Shown here: positions 9,924 through 19,246 of the stretch, piece by piece
Layout of the letters: every line of letters begins with the position of its first letter
How positions within the stretch are numbered: position 1 is the first letter of the stretch
Assembly (NCBI GenBank): GCA_026399015.1
Contig: JAPLRS010000034.1
Span: forward strand, 1-64,000
Origin: Methylococcales bacterium
Lineage (GTDB): Bacteria > Pseudomonadota > Gammaproteobacteria > Methylococcales > Methylomonadaceae
DNA length: 64,000 bases
Reading direction: 5' to 3'
Program-made: the position numbers and the translations under genes
Notes under the pieces: generated by a model
The model's input: only the letters and a program-made list of their open reading frames with translations
Databases searched by the model: none
What the model was told of the DNA's origin: nothing

Positions 9924-10930
9924 TGAGCATGCTAAATTTTAACTATAAACTGCCCTTGCTAGCCTTGATTGGATTAATTTTTGCCATTTTCAGTATTATT
10001 AATAGTAATCAACCGACACCTATCGCACCCGCGGTGGTAGAACCTGCTTCTGCACCTTACAAAAATTTTATTGCAGGCGCTGGGATTATTGAAGCCCAAA
10101 CCCGCAACATTCAAATCGGTACACCTTTACCAGGCATTATTAAAACCATCAATGTAAAAGTCGGGGACAAAATAACAACGGGCACCCTATTATTCACTAT
10201 AGATGACCGCGAGACACGCGCCACACTTTCGATTAAAAAAGCCGACTTAAGTAAGGCTAATGCGGAATTATTAATTGCCAAAGCCAATTTAAATGATGCT
10301 CGCACGCTAAACGACCTAGCCAAAGCCGTAACTGATCGACGCGCTATAAGTGCAGAAGAAATTTTAAAACGGCAGAATACGGTTGCTATTGCGGAGGCTC
10401 GTTTAGAAAGCGCAAAAGCCTCAATCAAACAAGCTGAAGCCAATTTAGCAGACAGTCTTACCACGCTTGAGCGTTTAACTATTCAAGCACCTGTGAATGG
10501 TAATGTATTACAAGTTAATATTCGCCCCGGCGAATACGCCCAAGCCAGTACCTTAAACGCACCTTTATTAGTGATTGGAAATTTAGATAAAGTCCATGTG
10601 CGTGTTGATATTGATGAGAATGATGCCTGGCGATTCGATAAATCTCGGCATGCCGTGGCTTTTTTACGGGGCAATAGAAACTTTAAAGTTGAGCTAGAAT
10701 TAGCTTATGTTGAACCTTACGTCATTCCTAAACGGTCATTAACAGGGGATAGCAATGAGCGGGTTGATACTCGGGTTTTACAAGCCCTGTACCGCTTTGA
10801 TCGCAAGCAACTGCCCATTTATGTTGGGCAACAAATGGATGTTTTTATTGAAGCAGAAGACTACCCTGATGCAACAAACAATAAGAATACCCGCGTTGAT
10901 CAAGTAATACAAACAGGTCAACATTCATGA
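9923..10930 (+). CDS. periplasmic adaptor (membrane fusion protein, HlyD/DevB family)
   Basis: A 335-residue adaptor that links the inner membrane pump to the outer membrane channel. It has an N-terminal membrane anchor (about residues 8-25), a biotinyl-lipoyl half motif (GIIKTINVKVGDKITTGTLL), an alanine-rich coiled-coil hairpin (about 95-170), the second lipoyl half (APVNGNVLQVNIRPGEY) and a beta-barrel region. The start overlaps the stop of the ATPase gene and its end overlaps the channel gene start (ATGA). Confidence 0.9.
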   Translation: MSMLNFNYKLPLLALIGLIFAIFSIINSNQPTPIAPAVVEPASAPYKNFIAGAGIIEAQTRNIQIGTPLPGIIKTINVKVGDKITTGTLLFTIDDRETRATLSIKKADLSKANAELLIAKANLNDARTLNDLAKAVTDRRAISAEEILKRQNTVAIAEARLESAKASIKQAEANLADSLTTLERLTIQAPVNGNVLQVNIRPGEYAQASTLNAPLLVIGNLDKVHVRVDIDENDAWRFDKSRHAVAFLRGNRNFKVELELAYVEPYVIPKRSLTGDSNERVDTRVLQALYRFDRKQLPIYVGQQMDVFIEAEDYPDATNNKNTRVDQVIQTGQHS

Positions 10931-12387
10931 TGCAAAAAACTATCATTTTAGGGATAGGGTTAATACTTTTTGGTTGCACGGTAGGCCCAAATTACACTGC
11001 GCCAACCTTAGCAAACACTCCTAAACAATGGTCAACAGACTTATCACCCAACACGACCACGCATAATCTGCTTGCCGAAGAATGGTGGCTTGCTTTTAAC
11101 GACCCGATACTTAAGCAACTGGTTAAAGACGCAATCGCCGCTAACTTAGATTTAAAACAAGCAGCTTTACGTATCAAAGAAGCCAGAACCCAACGCTGGA
11201 TTACTCTAACTGCAGGCCTACCCTCACTAAGCGCTAAAAGTTCTGTCACTAAACGCTTTAATAATTTTCAAACAGGTGGTCAACCTACCGCCTCAGGTAG
11301 TTCTTTTGGTGCCGGCAACCAAGTCATGAATATTTTTCAAATGGGCTTTGACGCACAATGGGAGCTTGATTTATTTGGGGGGGAAAGACGCGCCCTAGAA
11401 GCTGCAGATGCCACGATTGACTCTGAAATAGAAAATAGTCGACAAATACTAGTGACCTTACTGGGTGAGGTAGCAAATAATTACATACAGTTACGCAATT
11501 ATCAGCAACTGAGTTTAATCACTCAAAATAATTTAAAATCTCAACAAGATACGGTAAGTCTGACTAAAACTCGTCAACAAGCTGGATTTATTAGCTACTT
11601 AGAAGTTGCTCAAGCCCAAACAGAAGCCGCTAATACGGAAGCCTTTTTACCTGATTACGATACTATCGTAAAACAATCACTGCATAGTCTAAGTATTTTA
11701 CTAAATAAAGCGCCCAATGCTTTAGCGCCCTTATTAACGCAACCCCAAGCCATTCCGCAACTGCATAATCCAGAACTCAGTACGCTACCTTCTGAACTAT
11801 TAACACGTAGACCTGATATTCGCTTAGCAGAACGTTTAATTGCAAAAGCTAGCGCGAACATAGGCGTGACTACTGCCGACTTATATCCACGCGTTAATTT
11901 GGCCGCCTTTATAGGCTTACAAAACAGTAAACTTACCGACTTTACCCCAGTAGGTAAATCATGGTCTGCGGCATCTTCTCTCAGTCTACCTATATTTAAT
12001 TGGGGTAAAATTAACGCGAATATCAAGAGTAAAAAGATCCAACATGAACTGGCTTTTTTAGACTATCAAAAAACAGTATTAAGTGCATTTAAAGAAGTCG
12101 AGGATGCTCTTATCGCCTATAAAAACGAACAAACTCGGCATCAAACCCTCACTATGGCGGTCAATAGCAGTCAATTAGCTTTAGAAATGGCAAATGAACG
12201 TTATAACAAAGGGTTGACGATGTTTCTAGATGTATTACAATCCCAGAATAGCCTCTACCAAACCCAAAGAGATTTAGTCGATAGCCAAGCAAAACTTGCA
12301 GTTGATTTAGTCGCACTTTATAAAGCACTCGGTGGTGGATGGCAAAACCAACTCAATACAAATAAAGACGCAGTCCCAAAATCTTGA
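10927..12387 (+). CDS. outer membrane efflux lipoprotein, NodT/OprM family
   Basis: A 486-residue TolC-like channel. The N terminus is a lipoprotein signal ending in a lipobox (LFGCTVGPNY; acylated Cys about residue 17), followed by the NodT-family pattern GPNYTAPT and two OEP repeats rich in long amphipathic helices. The motifs LLTRRPDIRLAERLI and LPIFNWG are typical of the family. It completes a tripartite exporter with the three genes before it. Its stop codon overlaps the start of mtgA. Confidence 0.92.
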   Translation: MMQKTIILGIGLILFGCTVGPNYTAPTLANTPKQWSTDLSPNTTTHNLLAEEWWLAFNDPILKQLVKDAIAANLDLKQAALRIKEARTQRWITLTAGLPSLSAKSSVTKRFNNFQTGGQPTASGSSFGAGNQVMNIFQMGFDAQWELDLFGGERRALEAADATIDSEIENSRQILVTLLGEVANNYIQLRNYQQLSLITQNNLKSQQDTVSLTKTRQQAGFISYLEVAQAQTEAANTEAFLPDYDTIVKQSLHSLSILLNKAPNALAPLLTQPQAIPQLHNPELSTLPSELLTRRPDIRLAERLIAKASANIGVTTADLYPRVNLAAFIGLQNSKLTDFTPVGKSWSAASSLSLPIFNWGKINANIKSKKIQHELAFLDYQKTVLSAFKEVEDALIAYKNEQTRHQTLTMAVNSSQLALEMANERYNKGLTMFLDVLQSQNSLYQTQRDLVDSQAKLAVDLVALYKALGGGWQNQLNTNKDAVPKS

Positions 12388-13091
12388 GCAAAAAATCTCG
12401 TTACTCGCAAATCTCACTATCGGCAGGATTTTCAGTCCGACGCATAGTCAAAATATGTATCGCCTATTTTGTCGCCGCATCACTTATACCCGTAGTGGTC
12501 TATAGATTTGTGCCTGTGCCGACCAGTACATTTATGCTGTATCGACATTATGAAGATTTACTCTACAACCAGACCTACGAGACTATTGATTATCAATGGG
12601 TAAACCCTGGCAGAATTTCGCCAAACGCCGCGGCAGCCGTCATTGCGTCAGAAGACCAACTTTTTTATGAGCATTTTGGCTTTGATTTAAAAGCCATAAA
12701 GTCTGCAGCCAATGCCTATATTAACGGCAGTAAAAAACTAAGAGGCGCCAGCACCATTACCCAGCAAGTGGCCAAAAACTTATTTTTAACGCCCGCTAAA
12801 AGCTTTTTCCGGAAGGGGCTTGAGGCTTGGTTTACCTTATTAATTGAAATATTCTGGTCTAAAGACAGAATAATGGGCGTGTATTTAAATATTGCCGAGT
12901 TTGGCGACCATCTGTTTGGTATTGAAGCGGCTAGCCAAAGATACTTTAATACCTCCGCTAAAAACCTAAGTCGCGCTCAAGCTGCCATACTAGCCGCCAA
13001 TCTACCCAATCCTCTAAGACTTAAAGCAGATAAACCCAGCGCTTATGTCAATAGTCGCCAAAACTGGATACTAAGACAAATGCGCAATTAA
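12384..13091 (+). CDS. mtgA: monofunctional peptidoglycan glycosyltransferase MtgA
   Basis: A 235-residue GT51-family enzyme that polymerises lipid II into glycan strands at the inner membrane. It has one N-terminal membrane helix (about 23-42) and the family motifs EDQLFYEHFGFD (with the catalytic glutamate), GASTITQQVAKNLFL and a later KDRIMGVYLNIAEFG. Length and order match E. coli MtgA. The start is TTG, overlapping the TGA of the efflux channel gene, with no separate ribosome binding site, so translation is probably coupled. Finding mtgA as the last gene of an efflux operon is unusual. A short inverted repeat (TGCGCA-ATTAA-TGCGCA, 13081-13097) spans the stop codon. Confidence 0.92.
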   Translation: MSKKSRYSQISLSAGFSVRRIVKICIAYFVAASLIPVVVYRFVPVPTSTFMLYRHYEDLLYNQTYETIDYQWVNPGRISPNAAAAVIASEDQLFYEHFGFDLKAIKSAANAYINGSKKLRGASTITQQVAKNLFLTPAKSFFRKGLEAWFTLLIEIFWSKDRIMGVYLNIAEFGDHLFGIEAASQRYFNTSAKNLSRAQAAILAANLPNPLRLKADKPSAYVNSRQNWILRQMRN

Positions 13092-13122
13092 TGCGCACGG
13101 TCTTAGCTGATTGCTTACAAAT

Positions 13123-13740
13123 TTAAGCTGTTGTTAACATCCCTGCATCAATAATAAATTGTCTGATCTGATCCAGACCTAAACCCGTTTTAAGATTTGA
13201 AAATACAAATGGACGTTCTCCGCGCATTTTTTTAGCATCTCGGTCCATCACCTCTAATGAAGCACCCACATAAGGTGCTAAATCTATTTTGTTTATCACT
13301 AATAAATCAGATCGGGTAATACCAGGACCACCTTTACGTGGAATTTTGTCGCCAGCAGACACATCAATTACATAAATGGTTAAATCAGCTAACTCTGGAC
13401 TAAACGTAGCGCTTAAATTATCTCCACCACTCTCAACCATTATAAAATCTAGATTTTGCCAACGCTCACATAACTCATCCACTGCCGCCAAGTTCATCGA
13501 TGCATCTTCTCTAATAGCGGTATGAGGGCATCCACCGGTTTCTACGCCCATAATTCTGTCTTCTGGTAGCGCTTGACTACGAATTAAAAACTGCTGATCT
13601 TCACGGGTATAGATATCGTTTGTTACCACAGCAATATCAAACTCATCACGCATCAGTTTGCATAAAGCATCCACTAAAGCTGTCTTACCTGAACCAACGG
13701 GTCCGCCAATACCTACTCGAAGTACTTGTTTCTTAATCAT
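13123..13740 (-). CDS. ureG: urease accessory GTPase UreG
   Basis: UreG is the SIMIBI-class GTPase that drives nickel delivery into apo-urease. The 205-residue protein opens with the P-loop [11 protein letters not shown], carries the nickel-binding Cys-Pro-His motif ([15 protein letters not shown]), the switch VESGGDNL and the guanine-recognition motif NKID. Last gene of the ureDABCEFG cluster, 12 bp after ureF. Confidence 0.98.
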   Translation of the reverse strand: MIKKQVLRVGIGGPVGSGKTALVDALCKLMRDEFDIAVVTNDIYTREDQQFLIRSQALPEDRIMGVETGGCPHTAIREDASMNLAAVDELCERWQNLDFIMVESGGDNLSATFSPELADLTIYVIDVSAGDKIPRKGGPGITRSDLLVINKIDLAPYVGASLEVMDRDAKKMRGERPFVFSNLKTGLGLDQIRQFIIDAGMLTTA

Positions 13741-13752
13741 TATCTACTCACT

Positions 13753-14427
13753 TTATGATCGAAATAATCTAGAATATTGCATCTCATGACGAGAACTTAA
13801 TAACGCCAAACTAAAAGCACTGCCCCCAATATCCTCATCTGAAATTAACAAAGCTTGATTCACCTGTACCGGTAATTGATCGGCTAAGGCCATCAATAAG
13901 CGTTGCCCAGCTACTTGCCCTAAAGGGACTAATTTAACCGCACACAACACTTGGTTTTCTAACCAACTCCATACATAACCTAACATAGCTTGTTGTTTAG
14001 GAATGCCCCATCGTACTGCGGCAAGACTATACAAAGTGGCTAATGTTGCGTCTGATCTGCGCAACCAAAATCGAGCTTCTTCTATCCCTAACTCCACCAA
14101 CAAACGCGCTAAGGCTTGACCGGCTTGCCTATCTTCGGCACGCAACTCAAAAGTTTCACGATAAGCCATTAAAGTTGCACTCCAAACCAGCACGGCCGCG
14201 TCATCATTTAATGTCCAAGCATCAAATAAGCGTGCCAAAATGGGTAAATCTATCTGAGCTAAGCCCTGCTGCAACAAGCCATCTATCCATTCATAAGCCT
14301 GATCAACAGTCGTCACCAACTGTTCTTCAACGGCGCCTTCCATGCCTTGTGAATAACTGTATAATCCAATCGGTAAACCAGGGCTTACCAGCTGTAATAG
14401 GCGTAATAATGCCATATCCTTAATCAT
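13753..14427 (-). CDS. ureF: urease accessory protein UreF
   Basis: UreF is an all-helical activation-complex protein that bridges UreD and UreG and controls UreG GTPase activity. Family motifs LVSPGLPIGLYSYSQGME near the N terminus and the C-terminal region PRQ-like stretch to SSRHEMQYSRLFRS are present. The frame is open upstream to 14472, but that start would overlap ureE by about 50 bases. I prefer the ATG at 14427 (MIKDMALLRLLQ), which overlaps the last codons of ureE; Met at 14415 (MALLRLLQ) is the alternative. Confidence 0.93.
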   Translation of the reverse strand: MIKDMALLRLLQLVSPGLPIGLYSYSQGMEGAVEEQLVTTVDQAYEWIDGLLQQGLAQIDLPILARLFDAWTLNDDAAVLVWSATLMAYRETFELRAEDRQAGQALARLLVELGIEEARFWLRRSDATLATLYSLAAVRWGIPKQQAMLGYVWSWLENQVLCAVKLVPLGQVAGQRLLMALADQLPVQVNQALLISDEDIGGSAFSLALLSSRHEMQYSRLFRS

Positions 14428-14857
14428 GACTATGATAAGCACCCGCTTCTGGCTCAAAGGGCAAAACCTCATGACTAACCGCCAAGCCTAAACCTTTTAC
14501 CATATGATCCAAAACATGATCACTTAAATAACGTAATTCATTCGGTAATATTTGTAAGGCCACATGCCGATTACCCAAATGATAACAAGTCCGGGCAAAT
14601 TGCAAAGCATCATCACAATGCACCACTGATACTGTCTCTGCAGCCGCCTTTATTAACACTTTAAACTGATCAGTACCCGTTAAAATAACTCCAGAATGTA
14701 ATCTCTGGCCACGTGGCAAAAACAAACCTACTTTAACACCGCCATCCGTTTGTGCCGGCAACCTGCTCTTTTGCCGATATTCATAAGATAAAGTCAGCAC
14801 ATCATCGGCTTGCGCTTCTGAGGTAGCTACTTCTGTTAACTTCAACAAATCAGTCAT
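14420..14857 (-). CDS. ureE: urease accessory nickel metallochaperone UreE
   Basis: A 145-residue UreE, which carries nickel to the UreDFG complex. It has the N-terminal peptide-binding-like domain (LTLSYEYRQKSR, GLFLPRGQ) and the C-terminal metal-binding domain with CYHLGNRHVALQI, the conserved histidine region. The tail is short (AYHSHD), with only two histidines near the end instead of the long His-rich tail of Klebsiella UreE. It overlaps the start of ureF and follows ureC by 22 bp. Confidence 0.95.
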   Translation of the reverse strand: MTDLLKLTEVATSEAQADDVLTLSYEYRQKSRLPAQTDGGVKVGLFLPRGQRLHSGVILTGTDQFKVLIKAAAETVSVVHCDDALQFARTCYHLGNRHVALQILPNELRYLSDHVLDHMVKGLGLAVSHEVLPFEPEAGAYHSHD

Positions 14858-14879
14858 GAGTCTTTATTTAAATCAAGGA

Positions 14880-16583
14880 TTAAAACAGAAAATAACGCTG
14901 TGCAAACGGTAATACCGCCACTGGCTCACAGGTCAGTAATTGACCATCAGCACGCACAGAATAAGTTTGGGGATCCACTTCAATATGCGGTTGGTAAAAA
15001 TTATGTATCAAATCTTTCTTACCGATATTACGCGTATTCTTAACCGTACCTACGCGTTTACGTAAACCCAAGCGACTGGCCACCCCATCATCAATGGCTA
15101 GTTGAGGTAAGAAAATCATAGAAGAGTTTGCAGATGTATCACCAAAAGAGCCAAACATAGGACGATAATGCACGGGTTGTGGCGTAGGAATTGAGGCGTT
15201 CGCGTCCCCCATTGCAGCAGATGCAATCACACCCCCTTTAATAATTAAACTGGGTTTAACGGCAAAAAATGCCGGATTCCATAGCACTAAATCCGCTAAT
15301 TTACCCACTTCAATAGACCCTACTTCGTGAGAAATACCATGACTGATAGCCGGATTAATGGTGTATTTAGCGATATAACGCTTAATACGAAAGTTGTCAT
15401 TGTTTGCCGAGTCTTCAGCCAAACTACCGCGTTGCAACTTCATTTTATGCGCAGTTTGCCAAGTACGAATGACTACCTCACCTACCCGACCCATCGCTTG
15501 AGAATCCGATGAAATCATAGAAAAAGCGCCTAAGTCATGCAGAATATCTTCGGCTGCAATGGTTTCTCGGCGAATACGAGATTCAGCAAACGCCACATCT
15601 TCTGGAATACTGGGATCAAGATGATGACAAACCATTAACATATCTAAATGCTCATCAACCGTATTAATTGTAAACGGGCGAGTTGGATTTGTTGACGAAG
15701 GTAAAACATTAGCTAGACCACAGGCTCTAATAATATCTGGGGCGTGTCCACCACCTGCACCTTCGGTATGATAAGTATGAATCGTACGATCTTTAAAGGC
15801 GGCAATAGTGTCTTCAACAAAACCCGATTCATTTAAAGTATCGGTATGAATCGCCACCTGCACATCAAAACGTTCTGCCACTGACAAGCAACAATCAATA
15901 GCAGCTGGAGTTGTGCCCCAATCTTCATGAAGCTTTAAGCCCATGGCTCCGGCACGCACTTGCTCTTCTAAAGCGCCAGGTAAACTGGCATTACCCTTAC
16001 CTAACAAACCAAAATTCATCGGAAAGCCATCCAAGGCACGCAACATCTGTTCAATATTCCACGGTCCAGGAGTACAGGTCGTAGCATTAGTTCCTGTTGC
16101 AGGGCCAGTACCACCACCGATCATAGTTGTGACACCCGATGATAAGGCTTCTTCTATTTGTTGCGGACAAATAAAATGTATATGCGCATCAATGCCACCT
16201 GCCGTTAATATTTGCCCCTCTCCTGCCAGAACTTCAGTGCCGGGGCCAATAATAATATCCACGCCATTTTGTACATCAGGATTGCCTGCTTTACCAATGG
16301 CGGCAATGCGACCGCTTTTAATCCCGACATCGGCTTTAATAATGCCCCAATAATCCACGATTAAGGCATTGGTAATCACTAAATCCATTGCTTTAGAAGA
16401 ATCAACCTGACTTTGACCCATACCATCACGGATAACCTTACCACCACCAAACTTTACTTCTTCTCCGTAAATGGTGCGATCCGCTTCAACTTCTAAAAAC
16501 AAACCACTATCACCTAATCGGACTTTATCACCCGTAGTGGGGCCAAACATATCACTATAGGCTTGTCGACTCATTCTACTCAT
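14880..16583 (-). CDS. ureC: urease catalytic subunit alpha UreC
   Basis: UreC holds the dinuclear nickel site that hydrolyses urea to ammonia and carbamate. At 567 residues it has standard length. The metal ligands appear in family motifs: the HIH pair in [12 protein letters not shown], the carbamylated lysine in GLKLHEDWG, histidines in [12 protein letters not shown] and [15 protein letters not shown], and the flap histidine in [22 protein letters not shown]. Its ATG overlaps the ureB stop. No loss of any catalytic residue was seen. Confidence 0.99.
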   Translation of the reverse strand: MSRMSRQAYSDMFGPTTGDKVRLGDSGLFLEVEADRTIYGEEVKFGGGKVIRDGMGQSQVDSSKAMDLVITNALIVDYWGIIKADVGIKSGRIAAIGKAGNPDVQNGVDIIIGPGTEVLAGEGQILTAGGIDAHIHFICPQQIEEALSSGVTTMIGGGTGPATGTNATTCTPGPWNIEQMLRALDGFPMNFGLLGKGNASLPGALEEQVRAGAMGLKLHEDWGTTPAAIDCCLSVAERFDVQVAIHTDTLNESGFVEDTIAAFKDRTIHTYHTEGAGGGHAPDIIRACGLANVLPSSTNPTRPFTINTVDEHLDMLMVCHHLDPSIPEDVAFAESRIRRETIAAEDILHDLGAFSMISSDSQAMGRVGEVVIRTWQTAHKMKLQRGSLAEDSANNDNFRIKRYIAKYTINPAISHGISHEVGSIEVGKLADLVLWNPAFFAVKPSLIIKGGVIASAAMGDANASIPTPQPVHYRPMFGSFGDTSANSSMIFLPQLAIDDGVASRLGLRKRVGTVKNTRNIGKKDLIHNFYQPHIEVDPQTYSVRADGQLLTCEPVAVLPFAQRYFLF

Positions 16584-16897
16584 ACAGACTCCTTTAATTC
16601 GCCCATAACCGCTTGTCGAAAACCATAAACCCGCCGTAATCCTGTGTAAGGCACTAACTGAATCTCGCGCAATTGGCCTGGCTCAAATCGGACGGCAGTT
16701 CCAGAGGGTATATCTAATCTAAACCCTAAGGCTTTATCTCGTTCAAAAACCAAAGCCGGATTTGTTTCATAAAAGTGATAATGTGAGCCGACTTGTATCG
16801 GTCTATCACCTTGGTTGGCCACCGTTAATTTAATAACTTCTAGGCCCACATTTAGTTCGATATCCCCATCTGCGGGAATAGTTTCACCTGGAATCAT
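16580..16897 (-). CDS. ureB: urease subunit beta UreB
   Basis: A 105-residue structural subunit of urease. It opens with [16 protein letters not shown] and contains the family segments [21 protein letters not shown] and FEPGQ, and ends in the conserved VYGFR region. Length and motifs are as in other bacterial UreB proteins. Overlaps ureC (ATGA) and follows ureA by 60 bp. Confidence 0.98.
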   Translation of the reverse strand: MIPGETIPADGDIELNVGLEVIKLTVANQGDRPIQVGSHYHFYETNPALVFERDKALGFRLDIPSGTAVRFEPGQLREIQLVPYTGLRRVYGFRQAVMGELKESV

Positions 16898-16957
16898 AGT
16901 TAAGCTCCATCTATTGGATCTATAGTATTGAGGTAAAGATAAGACACACTGATTAAA

Positions 16958-17260
16958 CTATTCAATCGGATTGTGAACAGTAACCAACTTAGTTCCATCG
17001 GGGAAAGTGGCTTCTACTTGTACGTCTGGCAACATTTCAGAAACGCCTTCCATCACATCATCACGATTTAACAAAGTTCGCCCATAATCCATAATTTCAG
17101 CGACAGTTCGCCCATCGCGTGCGCCTTCCATAATGGCAGAAGTAATATAAGCAATAGCTTCAGGGTAGTTTAATTTTAAACCTCTAGCTTTGCGGCGCTC
17201 AGCTAATAATCCAGCCGTAAAAATGAGTAATTTATCTTTTTCACGTGGTGTTAAATGCAT
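16958..17260 (-). CDS. ureA: urease subunit gamma UreA
   Basis: A 100-residue structural subunit of urease. The opening [16 protein letters not shown], the central [22 protein letters not shown] and the terminal [18 protein letters not shown] are the family hallmarks. It is separate from ureB, as in most Proteobacteria, and follows ureD by 22 bp. Confidence 0.98.
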   Translation of the reverse strand: MHLTPREKDKLLIFTAGLLAERRKARGLKLNYPEAIAYITSAIMEGARDGRTVAEIMDYGRTLLNRDDVMEGVSEMLPDVQVEATFPDGTKLVTVHNPIE

Positions 17261-17282
17261 AATAAATCCTTAATTTCTGTCT

Positions 17283-18104
17283 TTAGGTTGCCCAAATTCG
17301 AGGCTCACACGCCCTGCGTTGCATCACCTCAGGCCTTAATAAAGCCCATACTTGCTGAAAAAATCCTCGTAAGCGATCCGCACGGTCATCCAAGGCTCGA
17401 CAAATAAGCAGATCCTCTATTAAAGTCACGCCGCGTCCGTACTGCTCATCAATTAAACTCTGCACTGTTTGTAATTGCGCAGGTAAAACCGGATACACAA
17501 ATAAAGTCCCAAAAGCGGAATGATTATTTAAACCCCAACGCGCCATAAAAGCCTGGGTATCTAATTTAATTCGTTCTTGATAAAAGAGTTGCTCTGCACG
17601 AAATATTTGCCAATTTAACTGCACCTCACCGGTAGCAAAGCCTTCATTGGCGGCTGGTCGGCCCAAAACTTGTACCTCCCAACCTATAAAACGCGCCTTC
17701 GCATCTAACTCAACACAAATATCAGAACGAACTCTGGCTCCCTCATACATTATCGTTTCTTGGGGCACCCACTCAAAAGTAGCGCCAGCAGCCACTTTAA
17801 TGTTAACTATTTGTCGTGCTATCGCACCATCACTTCGATAAAACTTATTAGCCGCCGGTGTGGTAACTAATGCAGCGGTATTGGCCTTTGCGACTATATT
17901 TAAAGTTAAACTGTCGCCAGCCACCACTCCACCAGGAGGATGCAGAATATACAGATGACAGACTTCACCTTCTGGATAAAAAGGCCTTTGAATCGTTAAA
18001 GGCCCTTTATGTCGGCGCTGAGAAAGGACCGTTTTTTGTTGACTTACCCCAAATTCTAAATCTAACTGGGCCTGCCAACCTTCCGACATATTACCTGTCG
18101 TCAT
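17283..18104 (-). CDS. ureD: urease accessory protein UreD
   Basis: UreD (UreH) is the scaffold that binds apo-urease and recruits UreF and UreG for nickel insertion. The 273-residue sequence shows the family motifs HKGPLTIQRPFYPEGEVCHLYILHPPGGVVAGDSL, shown here only in part as GPLTIQRPFYPEG and HPPGGVVAGD, followed by TTPAANKFYRS and the QETIMYEGARVRS segment. First gene of the urease cluster. Confidence 0.96.
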   Translation of the reverse strand: MTTGNMSEGWQAQLDLEFGVSQQKTVLSQRRHKGPLTIQRPFYPEGEVCHLYILHPPGGVVAGDSLTLNIVAKANTAALVTTPAANKFYRSDGAIARQIVNIKVAAGATFEWVPQETIMYEGARVRSDICVELDAKARFIGWEVQVLGRPAANEGFATGEVQLNWQIFRAEQLFYQERIKLDTQAFMARWGLNNHSAFGTLFVYPVLPAQLQTVQSLIDEQYGRGVTLIEDLLICRALDDRADRLRGFFQQVWALLRPEVMQRRACEPRIWAT

Positions 18105-18117
18105 AACTGTTTAGCGC

Positions 18118-18348
18118 TCAATTAAATCTTCTCACTGATAAATATTGAGAGAATAGCGCCACTAAATTTGCTACACCCCATACAGCTACAGCCAAACTAA
18201 TGTTCAATAAAATATGCTCAAAACCCAATAAATGCGTCAGCAAATTAGTCACTGAACTATGATCTGCATTGGCACCCGTATGAGCAAAAACAGGTCCAGA
18301 CATCAATGAGATTAAACCGATCAATACCAGTAAACACTGCACTTTCAT
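18118..18348 (-). CDS. small membrane protein between urt and ure genes
   Basis: A 76-residue protein with an N-terminal signal-like helix ending in VFA-HTG, a short hydrophilic His-containing stretch and one clear membrane helix (about residues 46-68). The AHTG after the signal and the LLGFEHILLN segment faintly recall the start of HupE/UreJ nickel-related membrane proteins, but those are about 190 residues long with six helices, so this would be a truncated or only distantly related form. It starts 13 bp before ureD in the same direction. A role in nickel or urea handling is context-based inference only. Confidence 0.6.
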   Translation of the reverse strand: MKVQCLLVLIGLISLMSGPVFAHTGANADHSSVTNLLTHLLGFEHILLNISLAVAVWGVANLVALFSQYLSVRRFN

Positions 18349-18463
18349 AATAAGTCCTCTTTAATACACGCTTAAATTCATCCTAAGTGCGGCTAAAGTT
18401 ACCACACTCAAACACTGTCTCAAACTTAGATTTATTGCCTTTAGTATAAAATCCGTAAAGATA

Positions 18464-19246
18464 TTACACGGTCAAATAGCGTTTTACCATATCCTCAGCC
18501 AATTGATCCATGTCACCAATCGCCACATTCCGACCTCTATCCATAATACAAAATCGGTCGGCTACTTTACGGGCAAACGGTAGTTTTTGCTCAACTAACA
18601 ACACCGTAACCCCTAATTGGTGATTGATTTTAGAAATGGCTTCATGCACCTCACCCAAATCATGGGGATTTGTTTTAGGTAGGGTGACTGGCGTACCTAA
18701 AGAGCGATTTAGACGAATAATCACGTCGCCAATTTCACTCACAATATTTGGCTGAATACCTTCAGTAGGTTCATCCAAAATTAATAAACGCGGATTTAAA
18801 ACTAAAGCGCGACCAATAGCGAGTTGTTGTTGTTGACCACCGGACAAGTCCCCACCGCGTCTATTTAACATTTGTTTTAAAACCGGAAAGATCTCATAAA
18901 TATGCTCAGGTACCTTTTTTATACCGTGCCGACTTGCTGCACGCAAACCAGTTTTTAGATTTTCTTCGACGGTTAATAAAGGGAAAATCTCACGACCTTG
19001 GGGTACATAACCAATGCCTAACTCAGCCCGTTTTTCGGCTTTTGCATTTACTAAAGATTCACCATCAATTTCTAAAACGCCATCTCTAACGGGCACTAAG
19101 CCCATAATAGCTTTTAATAAAGTCGTTTTACCTACGCCGTTTCTGCCCATCAAACACACGCAAGACCCTTTAGGAACATCCAACTGAAAATCCCATAAAG
19201 TATGACTTTCACCGTAATACTGTTGTAAGCCGTTAATTTTAAGCAT
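18464..19246 (-). CDS. urtE: urea ABC transporter ATP-binding protein UrtE (with internal insertion)
   Basis: Second ATPase of the urea importer. Walker A GRNGVGKTT (about 35-42), signature LSGGQ (134-138) and Walker B LLILDEP (154-160) are intact, followed by TEGIQPNIVSEIG, the UrtE signature. Length is 260 residues against about 230 for typical UrtE. The extra about 28 residues sit at about 182-210 before the switch segment LLVEQ, and the flanks look alike (LNRSLGTPVTL and INHQLGVTVLL, offset 28), suggesting an old in-frame partial duplication. Starts right at the end of urtD. Confidence 0.95.
   Translation of the reverse strand: MLKINGLQQYYGESHTLWDFQLDVPKGSCVCLMGRNGVGKTTLLKAIMGLVPVRDGVLEIDGESLVNAKAEKRAELGIGYVPQGREIFPLLTVEENLKTGLRAASRHGIKKVPEHIYEIFPVLKQMLNRRGGDLSGGQQQQLAIGRALVLNPRLLILDEPTEGIQPNIVSEIGDVIIRLNRSLGTPVTLPKTNPHDLGEVHEAISKINHQLGVTVLLVEQKLPFARKVADRFCIMDRGRNVAIGDMDQLAEDMVKRYLTV

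Noticed and set aside
13081-13097. TGCGCA inverted repeat after mtgA as terminator
   Set aside because: The stem is only six pairs and lacks a T-run on either strand.
15943-16353. A 136-codon + strand frame opposite ureC
   Set aside because: Shadow of ureC; rich in Pro, Ala and Ile from the complementary codons and without family resemblance.
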